A DNA stretch of 64,000 nucleotides from Nostoc paludosum FACHB-159 (GTDB lineage Bacteria > Cyanobacteriota > Cyanobacteriia > Cyanobacteriales > Nostocaceae). Location of the stretch: contig NZ_JACJTU010000038.1 in the NCBI RefSeq assembly GCF_014698835.1, positions 1-64,000 on the forward strand. Direction: 5' to 3'. Shown piece by piece: positions 26,301 to 34,393 of the stretch. The position numbers and the translations under genes were made by a program. Every line of letters starts with the position of its first letter. Position 1 is the first letter of the stretch. Below the pieces are notes generated by a model. The model saw only the letters and a list, made by a program, of their open reading frames with translations. It made no database searches and was not told the DNA's origin.

Positions 26301-28230
26301 TTTGATGGAAGAACTGAAAAATGACCCCCATCTCACACAAGGGATGATAGAAAATGGCCGTTGCCTCATGAAAATCTTGGATCGGTCAGACGATGAAACG
26401 CAAAATACTTACCTCCAAGATCTGTACGGCCAAAGTGCAAGTTACCGCTGCATCCCAGATATCTACAACGCTGGGCTTAATCCTGCTTATATCAAACTCT
26501 TGGAACGCTTTCAGGCAAAGGCTTACATCATTGTTCCCATCTTATCTGGTAATCAGCTTTGGGGGTTGCTAGCAAGTTATCAAAATTCCGATCTCCGCCA
26601 ATGGAAACCAGAAGAAGTCAACATAGTAGTTCAAATTAGCAATCAGTTGGCAGTTGCTTTACAGCAAGCGCAATTGCTGGCACAAATGCAAAGGCAATCA
26701 CAAGCACTACAAGAAGCTGCCATCGTTGCTGATGCTGCTAACCGCGCCAAAAGCGAATTCCTCGCCAATATGAGCCACGAACTGCGTACCCCACTCAACG
26801 CTATCCTTGGTTTTACTCAACTCATGAGCCACGATGATGCTTTATCCGCCGAACATCAACAAAACCTAGCAATCATCAATCGCGCCGGCGAACATCTTCT
26901 CAACTTAATAAACGACATTCTGGAAATGTCTAAAATCGAAGCTGGGAGAATGACATTGAATCTCAGCAGTTTTGACTTAATTCACCTTTTGCAAAACCTC
27001 GAAGAAATGTTGCGTTTCCGCGCCACTTCCAAAGGATTAGAGTTGGTATTTGAATATACATCTGACCTTCCCCAGGTTGCTCAAGCCGACGAAAGTAAAC
27101 TGCGTCAAGTCTTGCTCAACCTCCTGGGAAATGCAATTAAATTTACTGATAGTGGAAGGGTAATGCTGCGGGTGGGGATGGGGACTAGGGACTGGGAAGC
27201 TTCAGGGGGAAAGTTGCATAAGTCTTTCTCTTGTACCCAATCCCCAATCCCTAATCCCCAATCACTAGTCTTCGAGATCGAAGACACTGGTTGCGGTATA
27301 GCTCCAGAAGAAATTAACTTGTTGTTTCAAGCTTTTGGACAAACTGAAACTGGAAGGAAATCACAACAGGGCACAGGACTGGGTTTAGCCATTAGCCGCA
27401 AATATGTGCAACTCATGGGAGGAAATATTAGTGTTAGCAGCACTGTTGGCGAGGGAAGTAAATTTAGCTTCGATATTCAAATTGGTCTAGCCACAGTCAG
27501 TGAAGTACACCTCAAGCAGACTAGAAGGCGAGTTTCTAGTTTAGCGCCTGGTCAAAATCAATATCGCATTTTAGTAGTTGATGACTCTACAGATAGCCGT
27601 TTAGTGCTAATCAAAATTCTCAGAGCCATCGGTTTTGTTGTACAAGAAGCTGCAAATGGTCAAGAGGCGATCGCACTTTGGGAGCAATGGCAACCACACC
27701 TCATATTAATGGATATGCGGATGCCAATTATGGACGGCTACGAAGCCACAAAAATTATTAAAACTAGAGAATTTCAGCGCAGACAAAATATTTTGCAATG
27801 CTCCATTCTCCATACTCACACTGTAATTATTGCCTTAACTGCTCATGCTTTTGAGGAACAACGAGAGGCAATGATCGAAGCGGGTTGTGATGATTTTATT
27901 AACAAGCCCTTTCGTGAGTCAGAATTACTAGAAAAATTGAAAGAATATTTAGGGGTTCAATATATTTATCAAGAACAAACCTATCAGATAATAAATTCAA
28001 ACCAAGAGATAAAAGAATCAATGTTGACCCTTACAGATTTAGCTAATATGATATCTGCAATGTCACCTCAATGGGTGAAACAAATATACAATGCCGCCGC
28101 TCAATGTAGCGATGACTTAATTTTAGACTTGATTGAGGAAATACCATTAGAAAATGCTGCACTGCGAGACTTTATAAGCGATTTAGCTCATAATTTTCAG
28201 TTTGAGAAAATTATGGAGTTGACCAAATAA
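23392..28230 (+). CDS. Large soluble hybrid histidine kinase (REC-GAF-PAS-GAF-PAS-PAS-GAF-HisKA-HATPase-REC)
   Basis: The product is 1612 residues from the ATG at 23392. Domains in order: receiver 1-118, GAF 175-340, PAS 350-470, GAF 480-645, PAS 650-775, PAS 780-905, GAF 915-1095, HisKA with H1129 in NMSHELRTPL, HATPase about 1225-1365, receiver about 1390-1520 with D1441 in LILMDMRMP, and a short helical tail. The first receiver is degenerate: the phospho-acceptor position is N56 and the conserved KPF lysine is Gln. The last GAF lacks the bilin cysteine (Ala-Tyr at that site). The HATPase domain holds an in-frame repeat insert at about 1261-1293, between N and G boxes. No membrane segment is present. 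Confidence 0.92.
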   Translation: MDAQKIIILLVDDNLENLDFLSDILQGQGYQVQSLSSGKLAIDKAIASPPDLILLNVMLPDMDSYQVCHDLKNHQKTQNVALIFFGASDELFAQSQVFSFNEIDCITQPFKTQEVLLRVQNQLTIQRLKKQLKQEIQERQCLQFELNIRKRQTQDILPEISVSKDLTTNFKIVEESAIKLRTHNLVLTRLAQNQTLYQGDLKAALNAITETATQNIGVERASIWLYDDKRTKIQCMDLFQASLDRHSEGVCLSAADYPAYFTALQQDQIIAADNAHIDPRTKEFSASYSKLNITSILDTPVRLEGKTVGVLCLEAVGGVHSWTLEDQNFARSLGNLVSLVLEVRSRQRAEAARRASEKKLASAFRSSPDPIALITVPDKRYIEVNDSFCRFFGYSRSQVLHRTDEELNIWVNPEEYNLVTYTLQQTKAIRNHEVDFRISSGEIRTTLFSAEMIDIDGQWYVLGTAKDITERKQAENESRLLLLTTQAITRASDVNNALRVVLRLICQTIGWDFGEAWIPNEDNTVLEHSLGWYAEEDSLEEFCRQSKTVTFGFGVGLPGRVWHKQEPEWIEDVSQVSQPIFLRSLQAAKVGLKAGFGVPILAGNQVLAVLVFFKRSPVLVDRRLLLLVSAVAAQLGGLIERKRVEQELGLANERLQYLLTSSPVVIYSSKTSGDFSTTFISKNVRAMVGYEAAEFIENPNFWLERVHPEDMELVSRKFSRLVEQEYNSYEYRWLHADGTYHWFYEKMRLIRDEADEPIECVGYWADISDRKLAEFAVQEGRQRYQLLAEASPACIFYTDLDGNILYFNQRWSEITGCTVKESLGTGWLNAVHPDDVEKLLIAWNQATISGSNYKHEHRFCHKNGAIVWVICQALPEFAEDGEIKGYIGMITDITERKLAEEALRESAERERAIAQVIQRMRQTLDLETIFAATTQELRQVLNCDRVAVYRFNPNWSGKFISESVADGWISLMEELKNDPHLTQGMIENGRCLMKILDRSDDETQNTYLQDLYGQSASYRCIPDIYNAGLNPAYIKLLERFQAKAYIIVPILSGNQLWGLLASYQNSDLRQWKPEEVNIVVQISNQLAVALQQAQLLAQMQRQSQALQEAAIVADAANRAKSEFLANMSHELRTPLNAILGFTQLMSHDDALSAEHQQNLAIINRAGEHLLNLINDILEMSKIEAGRMTLNLSSFDLIHLLQNLEEMLRFRATSKGLELVFEYTSDLPQVAQADESKLRQVLLNLLGNAIKFTDSGRVMLRVGMGTRDWEASGGKLHKSFSCTQSPIPNPQSLVFEIEDTGCGIAPEEINLLFQAFGQTETGRKSQQGTGLGLAISRKYVQLMGGNISVSSTVGEGSKFSFDIQIGLATVSEVHLKQTRRRVSSLAPGQNQYRILVVDDSTDSRLVLIKILRAIGFVVQEAANGQEAIALWEQWQPHLILMDMRMPIMDGYEATKIIKTREFQRRQNILQCSILHTHTVIIALTAHAFEEQREAMIEAGCDDFINKPFRESELLEKLKEYLGVQYIYQEQTYQIINSNQEIKESMLTLTDLANMISAMSPQWVKQIYNAAAQCSDDLILDLIEEIPLENAALRDFISDLAHNFQFEKIMELTK
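27173..27270. repeat. Fold-back heptamer element inside the hybrid kinase gene
   Basis: Left arm: GGGGATGGGGACTAGGGACT (27174-27195). Right arm: CCCAATCCCCAATCCCTAATCCCC (27236-27260). The core is about 40 bp. The insert encodes roughly GMGTRDWEASGGKLHKSF plus a Pro/Ser/Gln tail between AIKFTDSGRVMLRV and VFEIEDTGCGI, segments that are normally a few residues apart. The reading frame is kept. Confidence 0.8.
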
Positions 28231-28253
28231 TTACAGAACTTAGTAAGTCCTAT

Positions 28254-28547
28254 CTAAATTTCAACTTCTTGAAAATGTTCAACTGTGGGAAATGGATCGT
28301 AAAAATCATGTAGAAGTTTTTTCCAATCTTGATACTCAGCAGAACCTCGAAATCCTACAGTATGAGACTCTAAGCTGTCCCATCTAACAAGTAATAAATA
28401 TTTTCCTTCTACTTCTATGCATCTGTGCAATTCATGGGATAAATATCCATTGGTGGAAGAAATAATTTTGGAAGCTTTTTTAAAATTAGCTTCAAAATCG
28501 AATTCCAAACCTGGTTTAACATTAAGTATGGCAGCCTCAAGAATCAT
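28254..28547 (-). CDS. ABM-domain protein (antibiotic biosynthesis monooxygenase fold)
   Basis: A 97-residue dimeric alpha-beta barrel protein. The N-terminal strand MILEAAILNVKPG, the helix with EFEANFKKASKII, the central HRCIEVEGKYLLLVRWDSLESH and the terminal FYDPFPTVEHFQEV are typical of the ABM family. Members include heme-degrading and quinone-oxidising monooxygenases, but no family-specific catalytic residue is clear, so the reaction is unknown. It is convergent with the hybrid kinase gene, with 23 bp between the stops. Confidence 0.8.
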   Translation of the reverse strand: MILEAAILNVKPGLEFDFEANFKKASKIISSTNGYLSHELHRCIEVEGKYLLLVRWDSLESHTVGFRGSAEYQDWKKLLHDFYDPFPTVEHFQEVEI

Positions 28548-29011
28548 ATAGTCTTTGGTTAGGTTACTATTATTTAGTAGAGTGTGAATGCGATGCTCAT
28601 ACTATTTCAGGAAATACCTGATACAGATAGATGGGTAGTGTCAGCTTAACGTCAAATCGGCGGTTAGAAACCGCGTCTACACATCCAAAACCCGCCTGCG
28701 CGGGTTAAATTCTTTTAGTTTGTGTAGCCGCGAATTCCATGATACTGGGCTTAAGTTGACTATACTTTCTCTCAGAGTAGGACGCGAAGAAAGGGAATTA
28801 GAAATTAGGGCTTTGTATACAGCAGTTTGCAACTAAATGAGGTACAGAACCAAGGATTCACAAATCAAATTATTCTTCTGGCTCCTGCCTGGTTGTTGAA
28901 TCTCGACTTCGCTCGATTACCGCGTAGTCGAAACACTGCCTTCTGCCTCCTGCCTCAAAACCAGTGACTTTGTACTTCATGCAAAAGAAAACTGCTGTAA
29001 ATATAGGCTGA
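28548..29011. other. Intergenic region with two small hairpins and repeat debris
   Basis: Hairpins: GCGGTT/AACCGC at 28660-28674 (3-nt loop) and AACCCGC/GCGGGTT at 28689-28706 (4-nt loop), separated by CGTCTACACATCC, a combination that looks like a dispersed Nostoc repeat. CTGCCTCCTGCC-type short repeats occur near 28880-28970. No gene seen. Confidence 0.5.
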
Positions 29012-30403
29012 TTATACATTTTCCTTTGCGTCTTGAACTGTTATGGATTGCAAAATTTTAAACCGCCAAGTCAAAACTATGGCTGCACTAGCTAAACCAA
29101 TGGCTAAGCCACACCAAAGACCAATTGCTCCATAATTTAACCATATACCCAAAGCATAACCAGTAGATAAACCAACGCCCCAGTAAGCGAAAATACTAAT
29201 TAACATAGGAACTCGCGTATCTTTTAACCCTCGTAATGCTCCAACTGCTGTGACTTGCACTCCATCAAAAATTTGAAAAATTGCAGCTACTACAAGCAAT
29301 TTAACTGCCAAGTTGACTACATCTTCATTATTAGGATTGTTGATGTCAAGGTAAAGAGAAACAACCGATTTTGGCACTAACCAAAATATAATTCCTGCAA
29401 TAGCCATAGACAAAGCACCTAAGCTAATGCCTACATATCCAGCTAGACTAACACCCGCTAAATCTTGCTCTCCAACTAATTGCCCAACACGTACAGTTGT
29501 TGCTAAAGAAATACCAAGTGCAATTTGAAAAGACATAGAAGCTGTCTGCAAGGCAATTTGATGGGCACTTAGGGAAGTGGTTCCTATTTGTCCTAGTAAA
29601 AACGTGACAACTGTGAACAGTCCTGCTTCCACCGCAACTAAACCACCAATAGGCAATCCAACCTGAAAAATTTGCCAAAAAATGCGGAAATTTTCTTGGG
29701 TGGAAGTGTCGTGGAATGAAGTGTGAAATATGCGGTAATTTGTAAATCGATGCTGGCTATATATATAGATTGCTAAAGCAATAAACATACTCCAAAGTGA
29801 CAATGTGCTTGCCCAACCAATCCCAGCTAGCCCTAAAGCAGGTAGCCCTAGTTTGCCAAACATCAAAACATAGTTAGCTGCGATGTTAAGCAAAGTACCT
29901 AACACAACAGCGATTATAATTAACCGCGCTTGAGACACAACAGAAAGAAAACTTTTGAGTACAGCAAAACCCAAAGCAGGGATAAAACCCAGTGCGATCG
30001 CTCTTAAATAAGTTTCTGCTAGTGCTGCTGTAGCGGCATTCTGTCCCAATACCAGTAGTAAAGCACCTCCATTAAAAATTACCATCACAATCGGTATTCC
30101 CAACAGCAGAGATATTCCCAACCCTTGCCGGACAATCTTGCCTACTAGTTCAGGCTTTCCGGCTCCGTATGCTTGGGCAGCTAAAGGACTAACAGCAGAA
30201 ACAATACCTGTAGTAATTAAAAGCAAAAAAGTAAAAATTGCAGCGCCCAAACCTCCAGATGCAATAGCCTCACTTCCTAACAAACCCATCATTACCGTAT
30301 CCACAAAGCCAGTTGCCGATTGAGCAAGCTGGGCTGCTGCTAAAGGAACAGCTAACACCAGACATTGTTTAACTTCAGCGATCGCTCTTTTTTTACTTAC
30401 CAT
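29012..30403 (-). CDS. MATE family multidrug/cation efflux transporter
   Basis: A 463-residue inner-membrane protein with twelve predicted transmembrane segments in two homologous halves (MatE repeats, about residues 15-175 and 240-400). Characteristic segments are PLAAAQLAQSATGFVDTVMMGLLG near the N-terminus and VGQLVGEQDLAG near residue 310. MATE transporters export organic cations or drugs in exchange for sodium or protons. Closest in style to the NorM/DinF group; substrate not predictable. A single gene with its own leader. Confidence 0.9.
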   Translation of the reverse strand: MVSKKRAIAEVKQCLVLAVPLAAAQLAQSATGFVDTVMMGLLGSEAIASGGLGAAIFTFLLLITTGIVSAVSPLAAQAYGAGKPELVGKIVRQGLGISLLLGIPIVMVIFNGGALLLVLGQNAATAALAETYLRAIALGFIPALGFAVLKSFLSVVSQARLIIIAVVLGTLLNIAANYVLMFGKLGLPALGLAGIGWASTLSLWSMFIALAIYIYSQHRFTNYRIFHTSFHDTSTQENFRIFWQIFQVGLPIGGLVAVEAGLFTVVTFLLGQIGTTSLSAHQIALQTASMSFQIALGISLATTVRVGQLVGEQDLAGVSLAGYVGISLGALSMAIAGIIFWLVPKSVVSLYLDINNPNNEDVVNLAVKLLVVAAIFQIFDGVQVTAVGALRGLKDTRVPMLISIFAYWGVGLSTGYALGIWLNYGAIGLWCGLAIGLASAAIVLTWRFKILQSITVQDAKENV

Positions 30404-31006
30404 ATTATTTATATAGCTAAGACAATTATTTCTATTAATACTTTCAAGCTTTTGATGTATATTAAAATCTATAATTATTCAGACTTAATAAAGCCACTAT
30501 TTGATTAATTCTTATGCCTTTAGTCAGATGATTTACAATTTTGTAAAACTATGGCAATCCTAAATCATTCGTGAAAAAATCTGTTGCCTATTGCTAGCTT
30601 GCCTATTGCCTGCCTCCACGACTAATTTCACACTTAAATAGGATTGCTATATGTTGATTTGATATTTTACCTAAGTTAGTGTGATAGCGTCTCAAGGCTA
30701 AAAAATCATCCCCATACGGTACTAGTTCAGAAAATAGAACATCCCGTGTTGGAGATGATTCTATAATTACTCTTTTGTTACTTTCAGCAGATAATAATCA
30801 CTAATTCTTTTCATTTATGCATTTCTTAACAAACCAGTTGAAATGAGAAAACTAGAGCGCGATCGCTGAATTTCTGATTTTGTCTAAGGTTGAAGTTGGG
30901 AATAAAATTTTTCTTTCTCCGTAGTGATTAAAAAGGGATAATATTGGCGTAGGCGCAGCCCGCCGTAGGCATCGCCGCAGGAATATCTGGATGATACATT
31001 GTTTCA
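30404..31006. other. Intergenic region between two minus-strand genes
   Basis: About 600 bp. It contains TTGCCTATTGCC-type heptamer debris at 30588-30617, a HIP1 octamer near 30860, and a 29-bp dispersed palindromic repeat at 30947-30975. No gene with a plausible product. Confidence 0.5.
30947..30975. repeat. Dispersed 29-bp palindromic repeat, intergenic copy
   Basis: Reads GCGTAGGCGCAGCCCGCCGTAGGCATCGC in two blocks, the reverse complement orientation of the copies at 21059 and 21757. The GTAGGC and GCC/GGC halves allow a short hairpin. Confidence 0.7.
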
Positions 31007-31927
31007 CTAAGCCGATTTTAATTGAATAATACCTTTATCAAAAACGCGATTATTAGTAGCGATCGCACTTACTTCTATTCTATCTGGATACACTTCATAC
31101 GCCGCAAAACTCAACCTCTCGGCAGAATATTCTGTCCACTCGGAACGCCCCACAGGACGAGTACCCGCACCACCGCCAGTAATTAAATAAGTTGTACCAT
31201 TAATTGCACGGGTGCGTTCATAATGATGTTCGTGGCCATTGATATAAACTTGAACGCCGTATTTTTGAAATAGCGGAGTAAAAATTTTAATAAACTCTGG
31301 ATTACTTCCATATACACCAGATGCATAAATTGGATGATGACCAAATACAACTTTCCAAGCAGCATTACTGCGACTTAATTCTTTTTCTAACCAAGATAAC
31401 TGGTTTTTCCAATCAGCATTACTATTAGTATCTAAAGCAAAAAATTGTACAGTTCCCCGACGAAATGTATAATATCGTCTGCCGTTCATATTAAAACCGA
31501 CATACTTCAATTGTGCTTCGCCATTTCCAGTACGAATATCGTGATTGCCTAAACAAGCTTGAAATTTTACACCCTGCTTGAGCAACCCTTGATAGGGACG
31601 CTCAAAAACTGCACTAATTTTCTCAATTTCGCCGTTATTATAAATGTTATCTCCAGCTAAAACGACTAAATCATAAGGATTTTCTTTGTGATAAAAATTC
31701 ATTGCCCCAGCTACAGCATACTGTCCTTTAGCGCCGGTTCCTGTATCTGCAACAGACACAAAACGTAATAACAAGTCTTTTTTCGGTGGGTTGGCGGCTA
31801 TGGCTGTTGCAGAATAGCTAATATCAGCATTTTGATAATTTTTATTACTTAACATCCAGCCCAAAAATCCCGTACCGATAGCACCCAGGCTACTTAAAAA
31901 TAAAAATTGACGGCGTTTCAGGTTCAT
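31007..31927 (-). CDS. Tat-exported metallophosphoesterase (purple acid phosphatase-like)
   Basis: A 306-residue calcineurin-like phosphoesterase. The N-terminus MNLKRRQFLFLSSLGAIG is a twin-arginine signal, so the enzyme is folded before export to the periplasm. The metal-binding blocks are complete: DTGTG (about 62), GDNIYNNG (about 92), GNHDIR (about 127), GHHPIYASG (about 196) and NGHEHHYER (about 230). The arrangement fits the acid phosphatase type 5 group. A role in phosphate scavenging is plausible, but no clear Pho box was seen upstream. Confidence 0.88.
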   Translation of the reverse strand: MNLKRRQFLFLSSLGAIGTGFLGWMLSNKNYQNADISYSATAIAANPPKKDLLLRFVSVADTGTGAKGQYAVAGAMNFYHKENPYDLVVLAGDNIYNNGEIEKISAVFERPYQGLLKQGVKFQACLGNHDIRTGNGEAQLKYVGFNMNGRRYYTFRRGTVQFFALDTNSNADWKNQLSWLEKELSRSNAAWKVVFGHHPIYASGVYGSNPEFIKIFTPLFQKYGVQVYINGHEHHYERTRAINGTTYLITGGGAGTRPVGRSEWTEYSAERLSFAAYEVYPDRIEVSAIATNNRVFDKGIIQLKSA

Positions 31928-32063
31928 AATTCACCAAATTTAATAAATAGTTAGTTTCCACAGAAGTAATGTGCTTTTGAAGTGATACATTAAGGCAAAA
32001 GAGGCAGCACCAGTAATAATGTACGTTGTTTGTCTTTGATTCGCTGCTTTTGGTGAAAGTTCC

Positions 32064-32972
32064 ATGTCACAAGACAATCCAAAACCGACCGATGAGCAGG
32101 TAACTAAACCTCCCCAAAAACCTTACCAGAGAATTCAGCCAATTTGGAAGGCTAAAATTATCCAAATTCTTCGCGGGACAATTGGGGTTTTAGAAGTAAC
32201 AGTCGAGAAACTGGAGACAGCACCGCCACCTGGCGCAGAAGCAACTCCTGGTTTTTTGCAACAGCTTCAGTCGCGCTGGGGTGGACTATTAAGGACAGTC
32301 CGCTTATTTTTGCCATCAAATTTATCAACAAAGTTATCAGATACAGCTTTGACGGGAATTATTACTGGAATTGCCATAATTCTCGTTTGGACAACTACAA
32401 CTATCTTGAGTGGTAAACCTACTGAAGTAGCAACACTTCCACCAGTTGAAGAGGTTCCCACACCAACACCAACCATAACTACTCCACCGGAGTCAGTCAC
32501 ACCAGAACCACAGCCACCAGAGGAAATTACGCCGCCGCCAGAAGAAGTTACACCGCCAGAAGCACAACAACCACCAGAGGAAATTACGCCGTCACCGGAA
32601 CCAGAAGTAATTCCCACGCCAACACCAACACCAACGCCAACTATAGAATTGACACCCGAACAAGCCTTAATTGTGGCTATTGAAAATCAGGTCGCTGAAA
32701 TTAGCGATCGCATCGCCTCTGGTCTGATAAAGTCAATTCAAGCCAACTTCCGCACGAGTAATCTCACTGTTACAATTAACGACGATTGGTACACTCTCCC
32801 AGAATCTCAACAGGATCGACTCGCTGCCGAGATTTTACAACGCTCTCAACAACTGGATTTTACTCATTTAGAAATTATCGACTCCCAAAATCGCTTAGTA
32901 GCGCGTAACCCAGTGGTTGGTAATGAAATGGTAATTTTTAAACGACAAGCAACAAGTTCAACAACAACTTAG
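32064..32972 (+). CDS. Membrane protein with proline-rich linker, unknown function
   Basis: A 302-residue protein I do not recognise by name. Residues 1-90 are basic and cytoplasmic; a single transmembrane segment lies at about 98-115 (TGIITGIAIILVWTTTTIL). Residues 120-195 are a Pro/Glu/Thr-rich linker with repeated PPEEITP units, and the last 100 residues form a globular domain (EQALIVAIENQVAEISDRI ... LEIIDSQNRLVARNPVVG). The build suggests an envelope-spanning protein with an extracytoplasmic sensor or anchor domain. Similar architectures are widespread in filamentous cyanobacteria. Confidence 0.7.
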   Translation: MSQDNPKPTDEQVTKPPQKPYQRIQPIWKAKIIQILRGTIGVLEVTVEKLETAPPPGAEATPGFLQQLQSRWGGLLRTVRLFLPSNLSTKLSDTALTGIITGIAIILVWTTTTILSGKPTEVATLPPVEEVPTPTPTITTPPESVTPEPQPPEEITPPPEEVTPPEAQQPPEEITPSPEPEVIPTPTPTPTPTIELTPEQALIVAIENQVAEISDRIASGLIKSIQANFRTSNLTVTINDDWYTLPESQQDRLAAEILQRSQQLDFTHLEIIDSQNRLVARNPVVGNEMVIFKRQATSSTTT

Positions 32973-32977
32973 AAATT

Positions 32978-33051
32978 GGCGTTGCATATATTGAGAAACA
33001 GGATTTTTAGATTTCAATATCTAAATTTCATTTCTATGTTTGTGCAACGCC
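32978..33051 (+). terminator. Long hairpin after the proline-rich protein gene
   Basis: GGCGTTGCA at 32978-32986 pairs with TGCAACGCC at 33043-33051; inside, TTTAGAT and ATCTAAA can also pair. It begins 5 bp after the stop and most likely ends that transcript, or is a dispersed palindrome. Confidence 0.55.
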
Positions 33052-33269
33052 CTAAAAGCCAGAACTGATGAAAAAATAAAATAAATAATACGTTTTTTGG
33101 TTAACGAGAAAATATATGTTTATTGGATTTTGCTATTGATTAGAAAATTGATGATAAACTGTTGCATTATCTATTAGATAGGTGTATTTTAGAGTGTGGC
33201 TTTTCTCAAAACCTTTAGCGCAAGATAATTCAGCAAATTAGAAAAAGCGCTTGATTGATATTTATCAAT

Positions 33270-33299
33270 TCCAGAAAAGCTTGTCTTCTGGATTTTTAT
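33270..33299 (+). terminator. Hairpin with T-run in the gap before the ATP-grasp gene
   Basis: TCCAGAA at 33270-33276 pairs with TTCTGGA at 33286-33292 and is followed by TTTTATA. It has intrinsic terminator form, yet no gene ends within 290 bp, so it could end a small RNA or a read-through transcript. A further hairpin, TAGCTTAATA/TATTAAGCTA, lies near 33367-33399. The rest of the 32973-33481 gap is A/T-rich without a gene. Confidence 0.5.
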
Positions 33300-33481
33300 A
33301 AAGCTGTAAAAATTCAGAAATCATTAGTCAGAATCCAAAATTGTTAGCAAATTAAGGATGCTCTTAGCTTAATAATGTTGATAAAACTATTAAGCTAAAC
33401 ACTGAAAGTATTCTTAATTATGATTTGTGGATTCTGAGTTTTTACTACAAAGTTAACTTATCAATTTAGCTTCAAGCATTT

Positions 33482-34312
33482 ATGTTAGACAATGTTTCGC
33501 TATTGCTCCAAGCTTGTGAAAATTTAAACATCAGCTATGAAATTATTTATCCTGCTGAAAATTTAATCAAAGTAAAATTCAATAATAAACACCACTATTT
33601 TTGTAATTATAGCACTCCTTTAATTAATCAAGCAGTAGCAAAGATTTTAAAAGATAAGGAATATACTTATCATATTTTAAATAAAAAAATTAAACTTCCT
33701 CGCACAATAGGTTTCCTTTCACCTATTTGCGATTCCCGATACAAGATGTATTTAAAATTTCCGACTATTCAAGATATTATCTTAGAAATTAAGGAAAATT
33801 TTGAAACGCCTGTGATTGTAAAAAGAAACTCTGGTTCAAGCGGACACAATGTCTTTTTATGCCACAATCAAGATGAAATTGAACATGCTTTAAAAGAAAT
33901 ATTTAATATTAATAACAAGTATGATTACGTTGCTATTGCTCAAGAATTAATTCCCATAAAATCTGAATATAGAGCAGTTTTCTTGAATAAAGAGTTAGTT
34001 CTACTCTACGAAAAAGATATAAGTAACGCAAGTTTTACGGGTAATTTAAGTCCTCTCCACTGGGATGGCGCAAAAGCAAAATATATCAGCGATCCACAAA
34101 TATTGTCAGAGATTGATAATTTTGCCAGACCCATTTTTGAAGAATTAGACCTTGATTATGGTGGTTTAGACATCGTATTAGATAAAGATAATCAATATTG
34201 GTTAATTGAAATTAATTCTCATCCGAATTTTACCATTTTCACCAGAGACAATGGAAAGGAACATGCATTAAAAGTTTTTGAAAAAATCCTAATTAGTTTA
34301 TCTGCAAAATGA
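33482..34312 (+). CDS. ATP-grasp ligase, D-Ala-D-Ala ligase/RimK-like
   Basis: A 276-residue ATP-grasp enzyme. Residues 1-95 form the small N-terminal domain. ATP-binding elements follow: VIVKRNSGSSGHNVFLC (about 116-132, lysine and glycine-rich loop), IAQELIPIKSEYRAVFLN (about 157-174), and the metal-binding end GGLDIVLDKDNQYWLIEINSHPNF (about 235-258, with D, E and N ligands). Such enzymes form peptide or amide bonds; the substrate is unknown. The gene is markedly A/T-rich and stands alone after a 500-bp gap, which hints at acquisition by transfer. Confidence 0.8.
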   Translation: MLDNVSLLLQACENLNISYEIIYPAENLIKVKFNNKHHYFCNYSTPLINQAVAKILKDKEYTYHILNKKIKLPRTIGFLSPICDSRYKMYLKFPTIQDIILEIKENFETPVIVKRNSGSSGHNVFLCHNQDEIEHALKEIFNINNKYDYVAIAQELIPIKSEYRAVFLNKELVLLYEKDISNASFTGNLSPLHWDGAKAKYISDPQILSEIDNFARPIFEELDLDYGGLDIVLDKDNQYWLIEINSHPNFTIFTRDNGKEHALKVFEKILISLSAK

Positions 34313-34319
34313 TTTAGGG

Positions 34320-34393
34320 CATAGGGATGGGGGAGATGAGGGAGATAAAAAGAATAATTCCTTACTCCTCACTTCTCAGTCAACACCCAACAC
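34320..34393. repeat. Weak fold-back heptamer element
   Basis: GATGGGGGAGATGAGGGAGAT (34325-34346, split by one base change) faces CTTACTCCTCACTTCTCAG and CACCCAACACTC (34362-34394) across a short core. It lies between the convergent ATP-grasp and GAF-kinase genes and probably terminates both. Confidence 0.5.
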
